A stretch of DNA of 63,013 nt from positions 1 through 63,013 of the forward strand of contig JACQWK010000316.1 of assembly GCA_016209525.1 (NCBI GenBank), read 5' to 3'. The position numbers were made by a program, and so were the translations under genes. Below the pieces are notes generated by a model, which made no database searches, was not told where the DNA came from, and was given only the letters and a program-made list of their open reading frames with translations. Below are positions 50,152 through 59,223 of the stretch, in pieces (within the stretch, counting starts at the first letter, position 1; every line of letters starts with the position of its first letter). This DNA is from Verrucomicrobiota bacterium. Its GTDB lineage: Bacteria > Verrucomicrobiota > Verrucomicrobiia > Limisphaerales > SIBE01.

Positions 50152-52938
50152 TTATTGTTTCAAGCGATAGAACTTGCGGTTCCCGGAAATCGCAATGGCT
50201 TTTCCGCTTGCGGCGCCTGCGACATCGGCCCAAGGCCCCGCCACGTCATCCGCGGCCTGCAAGGTTGCAGCTCCAGACCATTCAATCGTGATGTTTTTGC
50301 CGTCGGATTTGATGCTGCCGACCTTAGGCGCTTGTGTCGGGGGCGGAGCCGTGACGGGCACGAAGGCGAAGTAATCCTGATCCGAATTCGAACCCGGCAG
50401 AATCGTCGTGCGGAGCGTTACATTGCCTCCGAGGTTTACCGTGACTGGCTTGCCGTCGATGTCCGTCATCGGGAAGATTTCGAGCACATCCCATCCTGCG
50501 GTGGCGCGTTTCGGAGTGAAATAACCGAGGACCTTTTTCGCCTGCTGGGCATCGGCCTGCCCTTGGCCGGAAACGATCTGATCGACCTGGATATTAATCG
50601 CCGCGCCGCCCGAAGAGAGGTGGCCATAGACCGCATAATCTTTCGCCGGCGCCGGGAAGTCACGGGTGTAGTTATACCATTCACCGCCGTCATTCCAGCC
50701 AAGCGTCCACCAGGTTGTGACCTGGAACAAACCGCGCTCATTGCCGGCCGTTCCGTCTTGCTTTCCGGCGGAAATCATGGTGTCAGGACGATAAGCCTGG
50801 CCATCGGGACCGCTGGTTAGGTGCCAGTCAAAATCCTGGTCCTCCGCAGTGCCGAGGCCCGCGTAAGCACCGCCCGCGTACGAGCCATTCATCCCGATTG
50901 CCTTCGGATCCTTCACGTATTTGCCGTGGCCGTAGTCAACGTCCTCCGCTTCGATAAACAGGGTTCCGGCAACAAAGAGCTTTTCGCTGTATCGAACATT
51001 GAAATCCCAACTCACAGTCCGGGAGACGGGCGGCGAACTATCATCGACATACGTGAGCGTGGCCGTGTGTTTGGAACCCACGGCAAAGGCCGTCGCCGGT
51101 TTGAAGCCAATGGTGGTCTTATCGGCGGTTTTGGTTGCGGTCGCGCTCAACGCCACACCGTCCAAGGACAGCTTGACGGTGTTCGCCACCACTTTGGTCC
51201 TGCCATCAATAATGGTGGCGCTGATCGAAGCATCTTCCGCGACATTCTGGCCGTTCACGGCCGGAGTGATCGACGCAACATAGGCCGGAGTGGGGCCGGA
51301 CACGGGGCGATAGGCTCTGATCGAAACCGTGTCGTCCGGGTTGTTGATCAGGTGTCGGGTGTTGTCAGTCCTCAGCATGTACCACTCGACAGCCGCGTCG
51401 CCGCTGCCTTCCTCATAAATCAGGCGGAACGGGTAGGTGCCCGCCTTTTCCACCACAAAAGGGAAGTCGCTGTTGGCGACACCGCGGCCGCCGTCGAACT
51501 GGCCAAGAATCAGGTTGAACTGGTCGCGCGGATCGCCCGAAAACATGGTCACGCGGAATCCATCATCGCTGTTGACTCCCATCGTGAGCGCGCCAGCGGG
51601 CAAGTCCAGGTAGGCGATGGCTTCGATCGAGTAACTGTCATCGTTGGTGCCGTCGTTGGCCAAGCCCGGTGTGTTCTGAGTGTCGCTGTTGGTGAAATTG
51701 CCCTGGCCCCCCGTATTCCAATAGTTGATCGGCCCGGTCTCATCGAAGTAAGAATTCCCGTATTGTTTATCCGTAAAACTGGAGACATCCGCTTCGTTGC
51801 CGCCGCGAAGGCCGGCCAGTTGCTCCTCCGTCCAGGCCAGAGTGTTGGTCTGGCCGGGGGATTTCCAGGTGCGAACCAAGAAACCAGCCCTGCTCCTGTC
51901 GGCTGTGACAGCGGCTGTCGCCGGAAGGAGGGTGTAATTCGCCGCGGTGAACGACCAGGTCTGCGTAAATTTGGCTCCCGCGCTGTCACTGTAACTAACC
52001 GTCGCGGAATGTGTGGTGTTGGGTTTGAAAATAGAGGCCGGCTGATATTTGGCCGTCGTCGTACCGGCGTCGGAAGTCACAACCGGGGTCACGGTCGCGC
52101 CATCCAATTGAAGCACGATCGAATTCGCCGCCAATTTGGTGGTGCCATCGGCAAAGACGACTTGGACCGACGCATCAAACCTCGCATTTTTCACGTCCGC
52201 GGAAGGCACGAGCGCCGTGATGGCGAGCGGCTTGGCCTCGACGACAACCGTTGGCGATTCCGGCGGACCGGGATCCGTCGGAAGGGGAAGGCTTGTGCGC
52301 TGCAGAATGAAGGCATCGATCGCGGTGCCGTCTTCGCGTTGACTGATTCGGATGGTGTAAATGCCGGCTTTACTGATGTTATAGAGCGCAGGCTCCTCAC
52401 TGCCATCGCCGCTGTTAGACTCAGGCCTGGCATAACCATTCCACCCGATCACCGAATTGCCGTCGGCGTTATTGTTGCGAAGCAATGAAAAATCGGAGGT
52501 CGCGGGATCTGGGCTATAGCGGTACCAGGCCGGCGAAGAAATCTCAACGATCTGGACGTAATAGGAATCCGCGCTTCCGTCCCACCCCACGCCGCGCATG
52601 AACAGTTGATATTCGCCGGTTGTGTTAATCTGGACCTTGTAATCGACCGTGGCCCCTGTTCCGACGACACTCGCGTCCGCATTCCTGTTTTCTCCAGCGT
52701 CCGGCAAGACCTGAATAAACTTGTCTCCGCGCATATTGGAGAACGTTTGCGAGCCGGGATCTTCGTCAGGCACAATGAGATATTTCTTGACTGGGCCATC
52801 AACGCGCCGGTCGAAATGCTCGGCCTCGACTACGACGCGACCGTTGACTTCATTATAAATCGCCCCTTGACTGCTCCACGCACACACGCCAAGCGCAAAC
52901 ACAGGGCTCAGTAAGGATTGGAATGTTCTGCTATGCAT
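50152..52938 (-). CDS. Large secreted protein with CBM6-like and PA14-like regions
   Basis: 928 residues from the ATG at 52938, signal peptide FQSLLSPVFALGVCAWSSQG. The CBM6-like entry VNGRVVVEAEHFDRRVDG (about 35-180), two SbsA/Ig-like segments (LAITALVPSADVKNARFDAS; VASITPAVNGQNVAEDAS), a PA14-like portion (about 440-540; LTMGVNSDDGFRVTMFSGD, TYPFRLIYEEGSGDAAVEWY), and a second CBM-like region (LFIEAEDVDYGHGKYV). The tail is AISGNRKFYRLKQ. It looks like a cell-surface carbohydrate-binding protein without a catalytic domain. The frame continues upstream through element A at 53301, which is not part of this gene. Confidence 0.88.
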   Translation of the reverse strand: MHSRTFQSLLSPVFALGVCAWSSQGAIYNEVNGRVVVEAEHFDRRVDGPVKKYLIVPDEDPGSQTFSNMRGDKFIQVLPDAGENRNADASVVGTGATVDYKVQINTTGEYQLFMRGVGWDGSADSYYVQIVEISSPAWYRYSPDPATSDFSLLRNNNADGNSVIGWNGYARPESNSGDGSEEPALYNISKAGIYTIRISQREDGTAIDAFILQRTSLPLPTDPGPPESPTVVVEAKPLAITALVPSADVKNARFDASVQVVFADGTTKLAANSIVLQLDGATVTPVVTSDAGTTTAKYQPASIFKPNTTHSATVSYSDSAGAKFTQTWSFTAANYTLLPATAAVTADRSRAGFLVRTWKSPGQTNTLAWTEEQLAGLRGGNEADVSSFTDKQYGNSYFDETGPINYWNTGGQGNFTNSDTQNTPGLANDGTNDDSYSIEAIAYLDLPAGALTMGVNSDDGFRVTMFSGDPRDQFNLILGQFDGGRGVANSDFPFVVEKAGTYPFRLIYEEGSGDAAVEWYMLRTDNTRHLINNPDDTVSIRAYRPVSGPTPAYVASITPAVNGQNVAEDASISATIIDGRTKVVANTVKLSLDGVALSATATKTADKTTIGFKPATAFAVGSKHTATLTYVDDSSPPVSRTVSWDFNVRYSEKLFVAGTLFIEAEDVDYGHGKYVKDPKAIGMNGSYAGGAYAGLGTAEDQDFDWHLTSGPDGQAYRPDTMISAGKQDGTAGNERGLFQVTTWWTLGWNDGGEWYNYTRDFPAPAKDYAVYGHLSSGGAAINIQVDQIVSGQGQADAQQAKKVLGYFTPKRATAGWDVLEIFPMTDIDGKPVTVNLGGNVTLRTTILPGSNSDQDYFAFVPVTAPPPTQAPKVGSIKSDGKNITIEWSGAATLQAADDVAGPWADVAGAASGKAIAISGNRKFYRLKQ

Positions 52939-53300
52939 AGGGTCGGTATTTTGTGTTGAGCTCGATTGATCAGCAGCCAAGTTCGCAGATTCAGCCTCCG
53001 GGAACTCCCCGCCGCCGAACCTGAGTCGTTGCGGATTGGATCGAGTGTTCAGTTGTTTGGATGTTCTGGGAACGCATTCCAGAGGACCAAATCTTCCATC
53101 GGCGTGCAATTGAATTGCTTGAACCCAAAACTGGTGACAGCGGACCCAGCTTGGTTGCGACGCTTGTCGTTCCGTGGACTTCGTTGAAAGCGGATTCCGT
53201 AGCGGTCGATGGCGGAAGTCATTGATGCACATGCCTGGAGATTCATTCTGGCAGGCGTTTGAGCTCTGCGAGAGCGTCGAGAATTGTCCCTCGGCTTCGA

Positions 53301-53422
53301 CAGCAATTCGCATTTTGGCAACGGGCGCGGTTCGTGACCGTAACGCGGACACTCCTGTCCGCACATCTTCGGAGGTTTTGCGGACAGGAGTGTCCGCGTT
53401 ACGGTCAAAATGAGAATTGCTG
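53301..53422. mobile_element. MITE-like element A, complete, with 9-bp target duplication
   Basis: CAGCAATTCGCATTTTGG to AAAATGAGAATTGCTG, 122 bp, flanked by the exact 9-mer CGGCTTCGA at 53292-53300 and 53423-53431. The core is a near-perfect hairpin, GACCGTAACGCGGACACTCC with TGTCCGC, the partner arm, and a loop ACATCTTCGGAGGTTTT. It lies between the PA14-type gene and the PQQ gene, and its outer end is within 60 bp of the PQQ start codon. Confidence 0.88.
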
Positions 53423-53477
53423 CGGCTTCGAGTCTTGGTGTTTACACGTCCCCCTAAATTCGCGTAAAACCTCCGCC

Positions 53478-54743
53478 ATGCGCCTTCGCTCATTTGTTCT
53501 CGCTGTAGTCTCGCTCGTGTCGTGTACCCAATTCGCATCGGCTGAAGACTGGCCGGAGTTCCGCGGCCCGACCGGCCAAGGACACTCCACCGCCACTGGG
53601 CTCCCCGTCGAATGGTCTTCGACACAAAATGTGGCCTGGAAGCAGGCCATTAACGGAACCGGTTGGTCGTCACCGGTGGTCTCCGACGGACGCATCTACC
53701 TGACGAGCGCAGTTCGGTCCCAGACCGGTCCGCAACTCTCACTTCGGGCTCTGGGTCTGGACGCAGCCACTGGAAGGGTTCTCTGGGATTCGGAAGTGTT
53801 CGCCTCGGACGCTTTCATTCAGATCCACAGCAAAAACAGCCAAGCCAGCCCCACCCCGGTCGTCGAACGCGGGAGGCTTTACGTCCACTTTGGGCATCAC
53901 GGCACCGCGTGCCTGAATTTGGACGGCCAAGTCCTTTGGCGAAACCCCGACCTCAAATATCCGCCTGTCCATGGCAATGGAGGATCTCCGGTCATCGCCG
54001 ACAACGCCCTGATTTTTAATTGCGACGGAGGGAGTGATCCCTTCGTCGTCGCGCTAAACAAGACGAACGGGAAGGTGCTTTGGAAAGTCGATCGCACGAC
54101 AGATGCCGCCAAGACTTTTTCCTTCAGCACTCCCCTGATGATTACGCTCAACGGACAAAAGCAGCTCATCAGTCCCGGCAGCAATCGGGTTTGCGCTTAC
54201 GATCCGAAGGACGGCCGGGAAATCTGGCGCGTGCGTTACGACGGTTATTCCGTGATCCCGCGACCCGTCTTTGGGCACGGCCTCGTTTTCATCGGCACGG
54301 GCTTCGATCGTCCGACCGTGATGGCGATTCGTCCCGACGGCCAAGGCGACGTCACAGAGACGCACGTGTCGTGGACCTTGAGCCGCGGCGCGCCAAACAC
54401 GCCTTCTCTGCTTCTGGTGGGCCGGGAATTATACATGGTGTCCGACGCCGGCATTGCGAGCTGCGTGGACGCGCTCACCGGGCGGATGCACTGGCAGGAG
54501 CGCATCGGCGGCAATTGCTCGGCTTCCCCGATCTACGCCGATGGAAAAATCTACCTTCAAAACGAACCAGGGCTCGGGGTTGTCCTCGAGGCCGGGAAGG
54601 AGTTCAGGAAACTCGCGAGCAACGCCCTGGAAGAGCGCACTCTGGCCTCATACGCCGTGAGTGACGGCGCTCTATTCATACGCACGGAAAAGCACCTCTA
54701 TCGCATCCAAGCGGAGACGGCTCGAAGCCAAGCGTCCCCGTGA
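53478..54743 (+). CDS. Exported PQQ-type beta-propeller protein
   Basis: 421 residues with a signal peptide (SFVLAVVSLVSCTQFASAED). Propeller motifs begin at WPEFRGPTGQGHSTATGLP, a phrase found in a large Planctomycetes/Verrucomicrobia family, and repeat with variations (GWSSPVVSDGRIYLTSAV; RLYVHFGHHGTACLNLDGQVLW; NKTNGKVLWKVDRTTD; DPKDGREIWRVRYDG; DALTGRMHWQERIGG). The family resembles quinoprotein alcohol dehydrogenases but usually lacks PQQ-binding residues, so an assembly or binding role is as likely as an enzyme. ATG at 53478 chosen; the upstream frame is element A. Confidence 0.9.
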   Translation: MRLRSFVLAVVSLVSCTQFASAEDWPEFRGPTGQGHSTATGLPVEWSSTQNVAWKQAINGTGWSSPVVSDGRIYLTSAVRSQTGPQLSLRALGLDAATGRVLWDSEVFASDAFIQIHSKNSQASPTPVVERGRLYVHFGHHGTACLNLDGQVLWRNPDLKYPPVHGNGGSPVIADNALIFNCDGGSDPFVVALNKTNGKVLWKVDRTTDAAKTFSFSTPLMITLNGQKQLISPGSNRVCAYDPKDGREIWRVRYDGYSVIPRPVFGHGLVFIGTGFDRPTVMAIRPDGQGDVTETHVSWTLSRGAPNTPSLLLVGRELYMVSDAGIASCVDALTGRMHWQERIGGNCSASPIYADGKIYLQNEPGLGVVLEAGKEFRKLASNALEERTLASYAVSDGALFIRTEKHLYRIQAETARSQASP

Positions 54744-54807
54744 CCTGTGCCTGACACGCTTCTTTCCAGCCCAATCTTTGGCGATGCCCTGCTTCCCTCT
54801 CCCTTGA

Positions 54808-54969
54808 TATGTGTATAGCGAGGTAGGGATGGCGCGCCGCGCCGTCCGCGCCGCGTGCAGCAGCGCAATAATTTGGCCCCGAAAGGACGCGTGCTCCACT
54901 CCCCTTCCGCCCGCTACTGAGCGGGCGGGGACATCGCTGCGTGATGTCCCTACCACGCTAAACACGTAC
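54808..54969. mobile_element. MITE-like element B with 9-bp near-identical target duplication
   Basis: Ends TATGTGTATAGCGAGGTAGG and CCTACCACGCTAAACACGTAC are inverted copies. The flanks CTCCCTTGA (54799-54807) and CTCCCTCGA (54970-54978) differ at one base. The host site is again a CCTCTCCC-type hairpin repeat. The core is related to the GGTAGGGACGGCG repeats at 40769 and 44827. Confidence 0.75.
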
Positions 54970-55045
54970 CTCCCTCGAGGGAGAGGAGCAGTGTGAGAGT
55001 GAAGACGCCCGGCAATCCTGAGCCATTGGGACTGGCCAACGATCC

Positions 55046-55080
55046 TCCCTCACCCCGGCCTTCTCCCGCTGGGAGAGGGG
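55046..55080. repeat. Short hairpin CCTTCTCCCGCTGGGAGAGG
   Basis: CCTCACCCCGGCCTTCTCCC and GGGAGAGGGGG arms, downstream of the TPR gene. Same group as 4203-4236 and 42881-42907, and a plausible bidirectional transcript end. Confidence 0.6.
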
Positions 55081-55101
55081 GAAACGTGCTCAACGCCGGA
55101 T

Positions 55102-55878
55102 TCAGGCTCGTTCTTGGACCGGCACCGCCTTCAGCAGCCGCCTGGCGCGTTTGATCCAGACCCGGTCGCGCTTGCGTTGGAAGTCGGGCGCGTTCGCATC
55201 ATCCGCCACGACTTCTCTGAGTTCAGCGCGGGCCGAGTCCGATTCCCCTTTCGCAAAATAGAGCTCCGAAAGTTGGACGCGGGCGCGCGAGTAAGAATGG
55301 GATTCAAGCACCTGCTTCCAGATTTTGATCGCCGCGTCCTTTTCCTCGAGAGCCATCAAAGTCTCGGCCAAGGCCATCAAAGAATGGCCGTAGTCGTGGT
55401 TGGGCTCCTCGGAACAGACTTTTTCCAGCAGCGGGCGCGCTTCTTTTGGCCGGTTCAATCGGAGGAGGCATTGGCCGAGATGGCTTCGAATATCCTTGTC
55501 CTCGGAGTCGCGCTCCAAAGCCTTCTGATAGCACGCCAAGGCTTTGTCCAGGCGTCCTTGTTGATAACAGATGTCGCCAAGCTCGAGATGGTGATGCGCC
55601 TTGTCCAAGTGATGAATGTGCGCCTCCAACTCCTTGATGCGTCGTCGATCGCGAGCACCGGGCAATTCGAATCCCAGCGTCGCTCCGGCCGGCGCGTTTC
55701 GATAGACGAGGAAGAAATAAAGCGGCGCGTTAAGGAACGGGAAAAGGAGGATAAATATCACCCACAGCCACTCGTCGCGACGGACGGCGTCCACGACCAT
55801 CCAGAGGACGAATGCGCCAAAGAGCAGTCCGAGTGGACTCATCGTCCAGAAATCCAGACTGAAAGGAAAGGCGATCAC
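55102..55878 (-). CDS. Membrane-anchored TPR protein
   Basis: 258 residues. Two membrane helices come first (MSPLGLLFGAFVLWMVVDAV; WVIFILLFPFLNAPLYFFLV), similar to the PLDc_N-type segment. A charged linker (RDRRRIKELEAHIHHLDKAH) leads into tetratricopeptide repeats (about 95-235; GDICYQQGRLDKALACYQKAL, IRSHLGQCLLRLNRPKEA, SLMALAETLMALEEKDAAI, VQLSELYFAKGESDSA). It is probably a scaffold facing the cytoplasm. Partner unknown and neighbours unrelated. Confidence 0.88.
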   Translation of the reverse strand: MIAFPFSLDFWTMSPLGLLFGAFVLWMVVDAVRRDEWLWVIFILLFPFLNAPLYFFLVYRNAPAGATLGFELPGARDRRRIKELEAHIHHLDKAHHHLELGDICYQQGRLDKALACYQKALERDSEDKDIRSHLGQCLLRLNRPKEARPLLEKVCSEEPNHDYGHSLMALAETLMALEEKDAAIKIWKQVLESHSYSRARVQLSELYFAKGESDSARAELREVVADDANAPDFQRKRDRVWIKRARRLLKAVPVQERA

Positions 55879-56129
55879 CGGCCAACTTTCTCAAATAATT
55901 CGCTTGACGGTCGAGCAGAATTCCAGTATTCGCACGCGCTCTTTGGTCGGAGGGGGCGATTCCAACGTCCCGCAACCGTGGAAACCCGGCGGGTTCGGGC
56001 TGCGCACACGCCTGGAATCTGTTTTGCTCTGGCTGAAAAAGCCGTGACGACCCGGCGCCTTCCGGCGGCGTGTGTCACGTTTTATGCAACTTGGTAAAAA
56101 TGATTAACCGAAACTGAAAGAGAAACGAC

Positions 56130-56579
56130 ATGAAATCGAAGAAAGAAACCGAACCAAAGTCCGGCGCCAAAAAGGCGGCGCCGGCCACCCTTGGTTCCCC
56201 CGTCCCAAGCGTGCTGCAGATTGCGCCGGCCCAGCCGGCGGTCGCAACCTCTGAACCGATAGCTCCCCGCCCAGCGAAGCCCATCAAGGTGACTCCACCC
56301 ATCGCCAGGCTAAAATCAAAGGCCATCACGAGCGTCCAAGCCAGAATCGACGTCGGCTACGGCAATGCGCTCTACATCCGCGGCCAGGGTGACGGACTGA
56401 GCTGGGACAAAGGCGCGCCTCTGGTCTGCGCGGATTCAGCTTCGTGGGTCTGGTCCACGGAGAAGGCGGACGGGAAGATCGAGTTCAAACTGCTCCTCAA
56501 CGACGAGATTTGGGCGCAGGGAGAAAACCTCGTGGTGACACCGGGGGAAACCATCGAAACCACCCCCACCTTCAACTAA
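56130..56579 (+). CDS. Small protein with AMPK-type/CBM20-like carbohydrate-binding domain
   Basis: 149 residues. A lysine- and alanine-rich N-terminus (residues 1-60, proline-rich linker) precedes a beta-sandwich segment: ARIDVGYGNALYIRGQGDGL, then DKGAPLVCADSASWVWSTEK, then EFKLLLNDEIWAQGENLVV, ending PGETIETTPTFN. The spacing and the two tryptophans match the starch-binding/AMPK glycogen-binding fold. The N-terminus has no signal peptide, so it should be cytoplasmic and may bind glycogen or a nucleotide sugar. The assignment rests on motif reading only. Confidence 0.72.
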   Translation: MKSKKETEPKSGAKKAAPATLGSPVPSVLQIAPAQPAVATSEPIAPRPAKPIKVTPPIARLKSKAITSVQARIDVGYGNALYIRGQGDGLSWDKGAPLVCADSASWVWSTEKADGKIEFKLLLNDEIWAQGENLVVTPGETIETTPTFN

Positions 56580-56612
56580 CGCTTCGAGGGACACTCCCCT
56601 GCAAAATCGGAT

Positions 56613-56672
56613 CAGTAGGGCGCTCGGCTCCAAGCTGCGAAGCCATTCAGCGGCCTGAGGCCGCCGCCCTAC
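56613..56672. repeat. Inverted repeat GTAGGGCGCTCGG / CCGCCGCCCTAC
   Basis: A hairpin with inner AGCGGCCTGAGGCCGC, between the CBM-like gene and the convergent MDR gene. Confidence 0.65.
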
Positions 56673-56682
56673 GATTCGGTCC

Positions 56683-57711
56683 TCACGGATTCACGATCAA
56701 CTTTCCCAGCACTCCGCGATCTCGCAGAGCGCGGAATGCTTCAGGCGTCGCCGCCAACTCGAAGACGCGGTCCACCACAGGCTGCAACTTGCCCCGAGCC
56801 GCCCAATCGAGTGTGGTCGCGAGGTCGTGGCGCGTTCGGCCATAACTGCCAACCAGCCGGTGCTCCTTCACAAAAAAAGGCCAGAGTTTGAGCTCGAGAT
56901 CGCGTCCCGCCGTCGCTCCACAAGTCACAATTGTTCCGCCGCGGGCTAAACAGCCAAACACCCTCTCCAATACCTGCCCGCCGACATTCTCCACCACGAC
57001 ATCGACGCCGCGTTTGCCGGTGATCCTTCGAATTTCCTCCGGCCAGTCCGCGATGGTAGAATCGACCGCGTGCCCGGCTCCCAATTTGAGGGCAAAACTT
57101 CGCTTGGCTGCCGTTGAACCGGTCGCGATGACGCGCGCCCCCAGTCCAAGCGCAATTTGGATTGCCGCGGAACCCACTCCGCCGGCTCCGCCGATGACGA
57201 GCACCCAGTCGCCTCGCTGAATCTGAACGCGGTTCGTCAGCATGTGCATCGCCGTGCTCCCCGCGAGCGTGAGCGCCGCCGCAGTTTCGAAGGAAACCTC
57301 GGCGGGCAACCGGACCAGCGCCCCCGCCGGAACGACGACCCGTTCCGCAAAACCGCCGTTGCGGTCCACTCCCACGAGCTCCCCGCGCAAGCAGAGCGAC
57401 TCTCGGCCTTTCCGGCAGTACTCGCAATTCCCGCAAAAAAGATTGGATTGGATCGCCACTCGTTCTCCCGATTTCCAATCCTCTGTGTTCGCCCCGGTCT
57501 GAACGACCTCGCCGGCGATTTCGGATCCCGGCGTGCGCGGCAGGCGCACGGGAATCGGCAAGTCACCCTTCTCCAGCCAGAGGTCGAGGTGATTCAAGCC
57601 GCAAGCCCGCACCCGCACCACGACTTCGCCGGGACCCGCTTCCGGGTCTGGGAGGTCGGCGAACTCGAAGTGCCCCGGTGCTCCGTGTGCGACGAGCTGT
57701 ACGGCTTTCAT
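56683..57711 (-). CDS. Zinc-type alcohol dehydrogenase / quinone oxidoreductase
   Basis: 342 residues of the MDR superfamily. CGLNHLDLWLEKG and PRTPGSEIAGEVVQTG form the catalytic-side motif, and the structural zinc lobe is complete (FCGNCEYCRKGRESLC), unlike the MDR at 4578. The Rossmann fold is marked by DWVLVIGGAGGVGSAAIQIAL, followed by VIATGSTAAK and GVDVVVENVGG. The GLNHLD start and the AGGVG loop suit the quinone-oxidoreductase-like branch acting on enals or alcohols. No operon partner. Confidence 0.92.
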   Translation of the reverse strand: MKAVQLVAHGAPGHFEFADLPDPEAGPGEVVVRVRACGLNHLDLWLEKGDLPIPVRLPRTPGSEIAGEVVQTGANTEDWKSGERVAIQSNLFCGNCEYCRKGRESLCLRGELVGVDRNGGFAERVVVPAGALVRLPAEVSFETAAALTLAGSTAMHMLTNRVQIQRGDWVLVIGGAGGVGSAAIQIALGLGARVIATGSTAAKRSFALKLGAGHAVDSTIADWPEEIRRITGKRGVDVVVENVGGQVLERVFGCLARGGTIVTCGATAGRDLELKLWPFFVKEHRLVGSYGRTRHDLATTLDWAARGKLQPVVDRVFELAATPEAFRALRDRGVLGKLIVNP

Positions 57712-57991
57712 AAATTGTTCCTCGCCGATCGCACCGCGCGGGAGAGGATCTTTGCTGCCCGGCGTGACGGCGCATCAGTCGTTGGCGCGGACCGCGACGA
57801 TCGACTTGAACAGGTCGTCCGGCCATCGTCGAAATCGCTTCTCACACTGAACTCATCGCTCATCTCGTGTCCCCGTTCTGTAGCAGCTCGCCGAGAGCGA
57901 TGCAACTCGGTGCATCGGCAAGTGGCAAGCGATTCGTCTCTACAAACTGGCGATTATCGGGAACAAGAAACACGTGTTCCCGCCCCCAACG
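57712..57991. other. Degraded interval behind the hsdR fragment
   Basis: No intact gene. On the minus strand there are short frames such as EHVFLVPDNRQFVETNRLPL followed by ADAPSCIALGELLQNGDTR, and, in another frame, RWPDDLFKSIVAVRAND, which look like coding remains but match no family I can name. Confidence 0.4.
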
Positions 57992-58443
57992 TCACTGCTC
58001 CAGGAACAAACACAACCACCGCGAATACCTCAACCGTGATACCGTGAATTGATTTACCACCAGCCAGTCGTTGGCTTCCGGGTCATCGAAATCAATCAAC
58101 CGGACAATCTCCGCACCGATGCTGTCGTCTTTGCGCTGGCATTCGACTGGGATGCCATCCACCAGCATCCGGTGAAATGCGCCATTGTTGCGATGAACGA
58201 AGGGTCCCGAGGCACGGTGACTTTGCGGAACGCTTCATCCAAGGCGTCCTGCGGCAAAGTGGAGTTCAGCTTCCGTCACGCCGCCCGGAATCGTTCCGCC
58301 AGAACCGTCTCGCCGAAACCCATTCGCTCCGCCGCAAGTTCGCCCGGGGCAATCCCCGGCCCGTGCAATATCGAATAGCCAAGCTCTGGCAGCCACGACA
58401 GCGCAGCGTCCTCTACGGTGGATTCGGCAAAGCGCTCAGGCAT
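57992..58443 (-). pseudogene. hsdR remnant (type I restriction endonuclease N-terminus)
   Basis: From an ATG at 58443, 15 bp after the DUF1828 stop, the frame encodes PERFAESTVEDAALSWLPEL and GYSILHGPGIAPGELAAERM, the classic HsdR N-terminus, then a TGA after AERFRAA. RKLNSTLPQDALDEAFRKV follows in frame; then a frameshift near 58205 moves the match to GAFHRMLVDGIPVECQRKDD and PEANDWLVVNQFTV, the nuclease-domain entrance. Homology ends at about 58040, so the motor domains and most of the nuclease domain are absent. Restriction activity cannot exist from this locus alone. Confidence 0.85.
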
Positions 58444-58458
58444 CAGGTCGATTGAGCC

Positions 58459-59223
58459 TTAAGCGGCCAGTTCCTCTCGGACGGTTTCTCGTTCGCTCCA
58501 CAACACCGGGCGAACTTCGTAATTTCGCATCGCATCCAGTACTGCGGCCGAAGGCACAAGTTCGGAGTCATTGAGAAAAGCAAATGCCCGCGAATCCGGC
58601 GGTCGCACTTCTTTCGTGTCAATCCAGGAGAACGCAACCACTTGGGCGGTGTCTCGGCTTGGTCTGTTGATGGTTTGCAGGATTCGCTCCGGCGCACGCC
58701 GCGACTTTGGGATAACGAAATCAAAGAGATGATCGTAGCCCGACTTGCCGGTGAACTTCACTTTCTGCGTATAGCGAATCTCATGTAAATCCAGCCATGC
58801 GGTTACATCTTCGAGAAACAAGCTGGCGACCATCGGAACGGAGAGATAAAAAAGGTCGTTCACGGCCAGCATCGCCTGCACAAAGCTGTGCTTCCGCAGA
58901 TTGAAATTCTCAGGCGTCGCGTGGACCACGAGCGCTTCCCGCTCTATCTGAACGCCAAATCCATTCAGCGTCATCTTCAGAAGGTCTTGGCGTTTCGGCG
59001 TGTCGAGCTTGCAGCCAGACCGTTTCAAGTCGTCAATCGTGTATCCATCATCGGTCAGGATGTAGCCGTTCTTGTTCCGCCTCACGTAAAACTGAATATA
59101 GTCGTTATGGCGGTCCAGATAAGGCGTCGTGACCTCGACGTGGTCGCTGACCTCTCGCAGGGTGGTTTTTCCCTTCAGCCACGCCAAGTAGCGGTCCATC
59201 AGATTGCGGACTTCATCAATCAT
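58459..59223 (-). CDS. DUF1828-DUF1829 protein within the type I RM operon
   Basis: 254 residues from the ATG at 59223, which overlaps the restored stop of the preceding frame as ATGA. The N-terminal half ([57 protein letters not shown]) matches DUF1828. The C-terminal half ([54 protein letters not shown]) matches DUF1829. Function unknown. Its position between hsdS and hsdR, coupled to DUF6978, suggests an accessory of the restriction system or a separate defence or toxin module carried with it; this is inference. Confidence 0.85.
   Translation of the reverse strand: MIDEVRNLMDRYLAWLKGKTTLREVSDHVEVTTPYLDRHNDYIQFYVRRNKNGYILTDDGYTIDDLKRSGCKLDTPKRQDLLKMTLNGFGVQIEREALVVHATPENFNLRKHSFVQAMLAVNDLFYLSVPMVASLFLEDVTAWLDLHEIRYTQKVKFTGKSGYDHLFDFVIPKSRRAPERILQTINRPSRDTAQVVAFSWIDTKEVRPPDSRAFAFLNDSELVPSAAVLDAMRNYEVRPVLWSERETVREELAA

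Noticed and set aside
50821..52488. Plus-strand 555-residue open frame
   Set aside because: It is antisense to the PA14/CBM-type gene and its composition is that of a shadow frame.
54672..54965. Minus-strand 97-residue frame
   Set aside because: It lies over element B and the antisense end of the PQQ gene.
58280..58290. Selenocysteine at the TGA in the hsdR fragment
   Set aside because: The position is an ordinary residue in the HsdR family and the gene has a frameshift and truncation besides.
58049..58378. Plus-strand 109-residue frame
   Set aside because: The minus strand of the same DNA encodes hsdR sequence (FHRMLVDGIPVE).
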